DNA of 9,565 nucleotides, from NCBI GenBank assembly GCA_958403395.1, contig CATXXF010000060.1, positions 1 through 9,565 of the forward strand. The letters are read 5' to 3'. The DNA is from an uncultured Collinsella sp. GTDB taxonomy: Bacteria; Actinomycetota; Coriobacteriia; Coriobacteriales; Coriobacteriaceae. Below, piece after piece: positions 5,962-9,565 of the stretch; the stretch's first letter is position 1, and the number at the start of each line of letters is the position of its first letter. The notes under the pieces are model-generated. The model did no database searches and was not told the origin of the DNA. It saw only the letters and a list, made by a program, of their open reading frames with translations. Made by a program: the position numbers and the translations under genes.

Positions 5962-7275
5962 CTACAGGCGCTCGCGAACCGCCTCGACGACGTTGTCCAG
6001 ATCGGCGAGCACCTCGTCATGGCTCTGCATGTCGCGCACTTTGACCTTGCCGGCGGCAAGCTCGTCGCCACCCAGGACCAAGATGAGCTTGGCGTCTACC
6101 TTATCGGCTTGCTTAAACTGGGCCTTGAGCGAACGACCCTGATAGTCGGCCTCGGTCACGATACCTGCGGCGCGAAGCTCCTGCGTAATGGCAAAGACGT
6201 TCTGGCGCAGCTCCTTGCCGGCATTGGCGACGTAGACGCACGGGGCCTCCTCGGCACCCAGGTCGTTACCAAAGGCCTGAAGGGCCAGCAGTGCACGCTC
6301 AAAACCGACGGCAAAGCCGACGCCTGCTGTGGGCTTGCCACCCTCGAGCTCGACCAAGCCGTCATAGCGACCGCCGCCACCGATGGAGCCGACACCGGCG
6401 CCGGGAGCCTCGACCTCAAAGACAGTACGGGTGTAGTAGTCCAGGCCACGCACCAGGGTGGGATCCTCGATATACTCGATACCCGCCGCATCCAAATAGC
6501 GCTTGACCTGCTCGTAGTGCTCGCGGCACTCATCGCACAGGTTGTCGCCCATCAGCGGTGCGTCGGCCATGATTTCGCGGCAGTGGTCGTTCTTGCAGTC
6601 GAAGGCGCGCAGCGGGTTAAGCTCGGCGCGCTCGCGGCACTCATCGCACATCTCGTCGGCGTGATCGAGAATGAACTGCTTGACCTGCTCGCGATAGGCC
6701 GGACGGCACTGGGCATCGCCCATCGAGTTAATGAGCAGACGAAGCTTGGAAAGATCGAAACCAAGGCGCTTGTAGAACTCCATGAGCATGATGATGCACT
6801 CGGCGTCTGCCGCCGGATCGGGAGCGCCGAGCCACTCGATGCCCACCTGATGGAACTGGCGCAGGCGGCCCTTCTGGGGACGCTCGCCGCGGAACATGGC
6901 CTCGGCGTAGTAAGCCTTAAACGGCGTGGAGCCCTGGGGCACCAGGTTGTTCTCCACGACGGCGCGCACCACACCGGCCGTGCCCTCGGGACGAAGCGCC
7001 AGGCGCTGCTTGGGCTTGAGTTTGGTGTCGGTGCCCTCGGTAAAGACGCGCTCCAGGTTGGCACCGCTGAACACGCGGAACATTTCCTTGCGCACGACGT
7101 CGGTCGACTGGCCGATGCCGTGGACAAACACGTCCACCTGCTCGATCGCGGGCGTCTCGATGGGCTTAAAACCAAACGGCTCGAACACGCCGGCCGCAAT
7201 CTGCTGCATCTTTTGCCAGGCGCGCATCTCGGCGCCGATAAGGTCGCGGGTTCCCTCCGCCTTCTGTGCCTGCAT
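5962..7275 (-). CDS. hisS: Histidyl-tRNA synthetase
   Basis: A 437-residue class II aminoacyl-tRNA synthetase that charges tRNA-His in the cytosol. Visible parts: motif 1 around FKPIETPAIEQVDVF (36-50); motif 2 MFRGERPQKGRLRQFHQVG (127-145); histidine-specific LVRGLDYYTRTVFE (274-287); motif 3 GVGFAVGFERALL (318-330); and the C-terminal anticodon-binding domain from about 345. A central insertion carries six cysteines in pairs (C210/C213, C227/C232, C247/C250), a layout known in part of bacterial HisRS and suggestive of metal binding. The ATG at 7275 is chosen over the TTG at 7281 because AAAGGTG (7283-7289) is seven bases before the ATG. The common partner aspS is not adjacent: ppc follows after 245 nt, with a terminator between. 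Confidence 0.97.
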   Translation of the reverse strand: MQAQKAEGTRDLIGAEMRAWQKMQQIAAGVFEPFGFKPIETPAIEQVDVFVHGIGQSTDVVRKEMFRVFSGANLERVFTEGTDTKLKPKQRLALRPEGTAGVVRAVVENNLVPQGSTPFKAYYAEAMFRGERPQKGRLRQFHQVGIEWLGAPDPAADAECIIMLMEFYKRLGFDLSKLRLLINSMGDAQCRPAYREQVKQFILDHADEMCDECRERAELNPLRAFDCKNDHCREIMADAPLMGDNLCDECREHYEQVKRYLDAAGIEYIEDPTLVRGLDYYTRTVFEVEAPGAGVGSIGGGGRYDGLVELEGGKPTAGVGFAVGFERALLALQAFGNDLGAEEAPCVYVANAGKELRQNVFAITQELRAAGIVTEADYQGRSLKAQFKQADKVDAKLILVLGGDELAAGKVKVRDMQSHDEVLADLDNVVEAVRERL

Positions 7276-7317
7276 GGGCAAACACCTTTCTTTTGTATCG
7301 CGTCATAGGTAACGGTC

Positions 7318-7323
7318 ATTATA
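7318..7323 (-). promoter_or_regulatory. Putative -10 box of hisS
   Basis: A perfect TATAAT on the minus strand, 42 nt before the ATG, predicts a leader of roughly 36 nt, too short for a T-box. The expected -35 position falls at the edge of the GC-rich hairpin 7340-7401, and no TTGACA-like hexamer is visible. Confidence 0.6.
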
Positions 7324-7339
7324 CGGCACAAACACAAAC

Positions 7340-7401
7340 CGCGGCGGCGCGTCTGACCGAACGAGGGTATGGGAGCTCGTTCGGCCAGATGCGCCGCCGC
7401 G
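7340..7401. repeat. Hairpin element of a second palindrome family, copy 1
   Basis: The arms 7340-7365 and 7376-7401 are 26 nt each, with two mismatched positions, around a 10-nt loop (GGTATGGGAG). The element resembles 7481-7542: same order of CG.GG arm start, ACCGAA, loop GGTA-Y-G-R-G, TTCGG, and a GACAG just beyond the right arm. No T-run follows on either strand, so a plain terminator role is not evident. Confidence 0.8.
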
Positions 7402-7407
7402 ACAGCC

Positions 7408-7469
7408 GGTCCGCTTTCCTCCGACCCCTTCGGGTCACATGATCTGTTGGGGACGGAGGAAAACGGATC
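7408..7469. repeat. Hairpin between the two related palindromes
   Basis: TCCGCTTTCCTCCGACCCC (7410-7428) pairs with 7449-7467 with two mismatches in 19. The pairing continues with G-T and G-C pairs to 7408 and 7469. The 20-nt loop contains a competing small hairpin, CCC-TTC-GGG. It is unlike its two neighbours in sequence. Confidence 0.7.
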
Positions 7470-7480
7470 ATTCGTAGGCC

Positions 7481-7542
7481 CGTGGCCGCCTTGGAAACCG
7501 AATGATGGTACGAGCATCCATTCGGCTTCCAGGGCGGCCACG
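7481..7542. repeat. Hairpin element of a second palindrome family, copy 2
   Basis: The arms 7481-7507 and 7515-7542 pair over about 27 positions, with two mismatches and one bulge. The element aligns with 7340-7401 in the same orientation, 141 nt apart. A C-G pair in copy 1 (7362 with 7379) is replaced by a T-A pair here (7503 with 7520), so the fold is preserved while sequence changes. It begins 37 nt downstream of the stop codon of the shortened MFS gene. Confidence 0.8.
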
Positions 7543-7578
7543 GACAGAACGGGGCGAACAGAAAAGAGCGACGGACGT

Positions 7579-8028
7579 CTACTCCCCCGCCACGCTCGCG
7601 CGCAGCTTGGCGGCGATGGGCTCGGATGCCAGCAGGAACACGAGCATAACCACGGAGCACGCCAGGCACACAATCCAGGCGCTCGCAAAGGAGCCCGAGA
7701 CGGCAAAGAGCACGTAGACCTGCCACAGCTCACCGACAAAGCTCATGCCAGCAAGCACCGCCGAGGTAGCGATAACGGTGAGCGAGCCCAATACGCGGCC
7801 ACTCACCTTATCGGCAACATGACCGATAACGAGCGAACCCACGACACTCACCACGGTGGAGATGGCATTGGAGACGTTGTACTGCGCAAGGGAAATACCC
7901 AGGTCGCTGACGATCAGCGGCTGGAACAGGCTCATGCAATTGACAAAAATCGTGTAACACGTGGCCATGATCACGAAGCCGGAGGCCACCACGAGCCAGC
8001 CGGGGAAGAACTTACGCTGCTGGGGCAT
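7579..8028 (-). CDS. MFS transporter with a large internal deletion, probably non-functional
   Basis: A 149-codon frame. Residues 1-112 read as the start of a major facilitator carrier: FFPGWLVVASGFVIMA (helix 1), a loop and helix 2 from about 52, the loop signature GHVADKVSGR (69-78), helix 3 (about 80-97) and the start of helix 4 (LWQVYVLFAV). Directly after comes SAWIVCLACSVVMLVFLLASEPIAAKLR, typical of the last MFS helix and cytoplasmic tail. Families of this type are about 400 residues, so roughly 250 central residues seem to be missing in frame, with the join near residues 110-115 (about 7685-7700). It cannot form a normal 12-helix carrier. The ATG at 8028 follows AAAAGGAG with a four-base gap; a TTG at 8046 has no ribosome site. 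The neighbouring amidohydrolase is the likely former partner. A genuine small membrane protein is the alternative. Confidence 0.75.
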   Translation of the reverse strand: MPQQRKFFPGWLVVASGFVIMATCYTIFVNCMSLFQPLIVSDLGISLAQYNVSNAISTVVSVVGSLVIGHVADKVSGRVLGSLTVIATSAVLAGMSFVGELWQVYVLFAVSGSFASAWIVCLACSVVMLVFLLASEPIAAKLRASVAGE

Positions 8029-8054
8029 ACTGCTCCTTTTAGACAAACGAATAG

Positions 8055-8071
8055 CCGGCGCCGGGCGCCGG
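8055..8071. repeat. GC-only palindrome in the leader of the MFS remnant
   Basis: CCGGCGCCGGGCGCCGG is a perfect 8+1+8 inverted repeat. It shares its last four bases with the outer end of the larger hairpin at 8068-8157, so the two RNA folds exclude each other at that end. It lies 27 nt before the chosen start codon. Confidence 0.6.
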
Positions 8072-8157
8072 TAGTGCCCAAGATTGCCTTGAAAGACAAG
8101 GGCATAGGCCTTACGGCCATGCCCGCAGGCTTGAAAGGCAAGGTTGGGTGCTACCGG
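8068..8157 (-). terminator. Long imperfect hairpin starting at the amidohydrolase stop codon
   Basis: The 43-nt arms (8115-8157 and 8068-8110) fold on the minus strand into helices of 7, 5, 7, 3, 6 and 4 bp separated by small internal loops, and close with GGCC-GTAA-GGCC, a GNRA-type tetraloop. The first helix includes the last sense codon and the stop codon of the amidohydrolase gene. There is no T-run after it, so it may be a transcript-stabilising 3' structure, a processing site or a leader element for the next gene rather than a simple terminator. Confidence 0.55.
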
Positions 8158-9446
8158 TGGTCGGAGATATAGCCCAAAGCGACGGCGGTATAGGCCGCGG
8201 CACCGAGGGGAAGCTCGGCATCGTTAAAACGCGCCTTGGGATGGTGCTGGGCAAAGTGTTCGTCCGTGTCGGCTACGGCCGCGCCCACGGTAAAGTACGC
8301 GCTCGGTATCTCGCTCGAGATAAGCGCAAAGTCCTCGCTCGCCATGGCATGGAACAGCGGCAAGAAGGCGGCCTTGGGCAGCGTCGCACCCACATAGCCA
8401 AGCGAAGCCTGGGTCATGTCGTCATCGAGCACGAGCGGGGGAACATCCGAGAGCGTCTCGATAGTCGCCGGCGTACGATAGGTCGTGGCAACACCTTTGA
8501 CGACCTCCGCGATGCGGGTCTTGAGGTGCTCCATGAGCTCGACGTCGAAGCCGCGCAGCGTTCCCTCGAGCACACAAGTGTCGGGGATGACATTTGCGGC
8601 CTGACCGCCGGCGAACTTACCGACAGTCAGTGCGACCTCCTTGGCCGCCGGCACCTCGCGGGAGATGAGCTCCTGAAGCGCCAGATGCACATGGACGCCG
8701 GCCGTGATGGGGTCGATGCAGATCTCGGGGCTCGAGCCATGGCCACCCTTGCCCTGAAGCGTGATGCGAAAACCGTACACGCCCGAGAGCGCCGGGCTGC
8801 CGTAGAGCACCAGGCCAAGCGGCGACTGGCTATTGACATGCATGGCAAAGGCGGCCTGGGGACGCGGGTTCTGCAGCAGACCATCGGCGATGGCGGCGCG
8901 GGCACCCTCAAAGGTTTCCTCGCCCGGCTGGAACAGCAACTTAACCGTGGCATTGGCGTCGACAAGCTCTGCCTCGCGCGCCTTGAGCATACGGGCTGCA
9001 CCAAGCAGCGCCGTCGCGTGCATATCGTGTCCGCATGCGTGCATGCAGCCGTTCGTAGAGGCGAAAGGCTCGCCTGACTCTTCGGCAACGGGCAGGGCAT
9101 CCATGTCGCCACGCAGCATAACGACCGTACCGGCCTGTTCGTCCGTGCAGACGCCATTGCCCTGGGCCGCGGCGGCACCGGCGCCGACAAGGCCCACAAC
9201 ACAGGAACCATCGACGAGCGTGGCAAATGGGATATCCATCTCGGTCAGGCGCGCTTGAATATACGCAGAGGTCTGCGGGAGGCTATTGCCCAGCTCGGGC
9301 ATCTGGTGTAAATCGTGTCGCCACGCAGCGAGCTCGTCTGCAAAAGCCTGAGCTTCTGCAACAAGACCGTCACCGATAGCGGCCTGCGCCGCCGCGGTGG
9401 CCTTGGGCGCTGATTGCGGTTGAAGATCGGACAGTGCTGGTGCCAT
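8151..9446 (-). CDS. M20-family metal-dependent amidohydrolase / peptidase
   Basis: A 431-residue cytosolic hydrolase of the M20D type (hippurate hydrolase, IAA-amino acid hydrolase, N-acyl-amino acid deacylase group). Visible motifs: WRHDLHQMPELG (42-53), LRGDMDALPV (111-120), MHACGHDMHAT (135-145) with candidate metal ligands C138 and H140, GEE (175-177) with E177 as ligand and E176 as probable base, MHV with H203, the dimerisation-domain segment KGGHGSSP (233-240), SEDF (370-373), and HHPKARFNDAELPLG near the end, supplying the last ligand histidine. It cleaves an N-acyl or amide bond of an amino acid conjugate; the exact substrate cannot be read from sequence. The start at 9446 is supported by GGAGGG (9452-9457) five bases upstream; the frame extends to 9500 without a better site. 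It is followed 122 nt later by the shortened MFS gene, formerly perhaps a carrier for the same substrate or product. Confidence 0.92.
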   Translation of the reverse strand: MAPALSDLQPQSAPKATAAAQAAIGDGLVAEAQAFADELAAWRHDLHQMPELGNSLPQTSAYIQARLTEMDIPFATLVDGSCVVGLVGAGAAAAQGNGVCTDEQAGTVVMLRGDMDALPVAEESGEPFASTNGCMHACGHDMHATALLGAARMLKAREAELVDANATVKLLFQPGEETFEGARAAIADGLLQNPRPQAAFAMHVNSQSPLGLVLYGSPALSGVYGFRITLQGKGGHGSSPEICIDPITAGVHVHLALQELISREVPAAKEVALTVGKFAGGQAANVIPDTCVLEGTLRGFDVELMEHLKTRIAEVVKGVATTYRTPATIETLSDVPPLVLDDDMTQASLGYVGATLPKAAFLPLFHAMASEDFALISSEIPSAYFTVGAAVADTDEHFAQHHPKARFNDAELPLGAAAYTAVALGYISDHR

Positions 9447-9476
9447 AGATGCCCTCCAGTAACGTTTTTGCAGCGA

Positions 9477-9498
9477 GCACTTTGATAGCGTAAAGTGC
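9477..9498. promoter_or_regulatory. Dyad upstream of the amidohydrolase, possible operator
   Basis: GCACTTT (9477-9483) and AAAGTGC (9492-9498) form a perfect 7-nt inverted repeat with an 8-nt spacer, about 31 nt before the start codon. The geometry, two half-sites about 15 nt centre to centre, fits a dimeric helix-turn-helix regulator. No regulator gene is in the window, and no clear -10/-35 pair is visible around it. Confidence 0.4.
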
Positions 9499-9542
9499 AA
9501 GGTATTACTTTTGTTAGCGCCGGGCGATTTTAGCCGCTAATA

Positions 9543-9558
9543 GTCAAACTATTTTGAC
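9543..9558. promoter_or_regulatory. Second dyad with a TTGAC motif near the window end
   Basis: GTCAAA (9543-9548) and TTTGAC (9553-9558) are a perfect inverted repeat with a 4-nt gap. The minus strand contains TTGACT here, which could serve as a -35 box, but no -10 sits at normal spacing (TAAAAT is too close). It may be an operator or part of a promoter for the amidohydrolase or for a gene beyond the window. Confidence 0.35.
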
Positions 9559-9565
9559 CAATCCC

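Larger units (their letters stand above)
7276..7578. other. MFS-hisS spacer made mostly of hairpins
   Basis: No gene is supported in this 303-nt gap. It contains the hisS -10 box and three consecutive long hairpins, listed separately (7340-7401, 7408-7469, 7481-7542). Frames that cross it change character abruptly and show no family features. Confidence 0.6.

Noticed and set aside
6552..7739. A 395-codon minus-strand frame overlapping hisS and the hairpin cluster
   Set aside because: It is out of frame with hisS, rich in Arg/Ser/Pro as typical of GC-rich shadow frames, and it crosses the palindromes.

Overview
The window is GC-rich and carries six genes, all on the minus strand. In transcription order from high to low coordinates they are: an M20-family amidohydrolase, a severely shortened MFS transporter, hisS, ppc, larA and a larD-like aquaglyceroporin. 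A 13-codon tail at the left edge may be the end of a convergent plus-strand gene. Gene content, codon use and the style of the intergenic DNA suggest an anaerobic actinobacterium of the Coriobacteriia, possibly Collinsella-like. That is inference; there is no rRNA or other marker here.

Right part (about 7579-9565): the amidohydrolase starts at 9446 behind a good Shine-Dalgarno and has two AT-rich inverted repeats upstream. A 90-nt imperfect hairpin with a GTAA cap begins at its stop codon. Next comes a 149-codon ORF that reads like the first four helices of an MFS carrier joined in frame to its last helix.

Middle (2870-7578): a 303-nt spacer with three long hairpins, two of them related copies, precedes hisS. 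hisS has a perfect TATAAT close to its start and a terminator after it. ppc follows, with its own TATAAT, and encodes a full-length phosphoenolpyruvate carboxylase with all signature motifs.

Left part (1-2890): larA (nickel-pincer lactate racemase) and a larD-like channel form a two-gene unit, as in known lactate racemization operons, but larB, larC and larE are not in the window. The larA start is a TTG at 2405; from it, all eight functional residues I checked fall on the numbering I recall for Lactiplantibacillus LarA. Together, ppc (PEP to oxaloacetate) and larAD (D/L-lactate interconversion and lactic acid passage) sit around the PEP/pyruvate/lactate node, although each seems to have its own transcription signals.

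The most unusual content is between genes. Downstream of both larD and ppc, exactly 21 nt after each stop codon, lies a copy of one element: a conserved 67-69-nt core containing a terminator-like hairpin, flanked by 29-nt arms that are perfectly self-complementary within each copy but unrelated between copies. Next to the ppc copy is a second, degenerate version of the element and its flank, forming a tandem duplication. A separate palindrome family occurs twice before hisS. These look like REP- or MITE-like intergenic palindromes with a dual terminator role. No CRISPR array, tRNA, rRNA, transposase gene or defence gene was seen.
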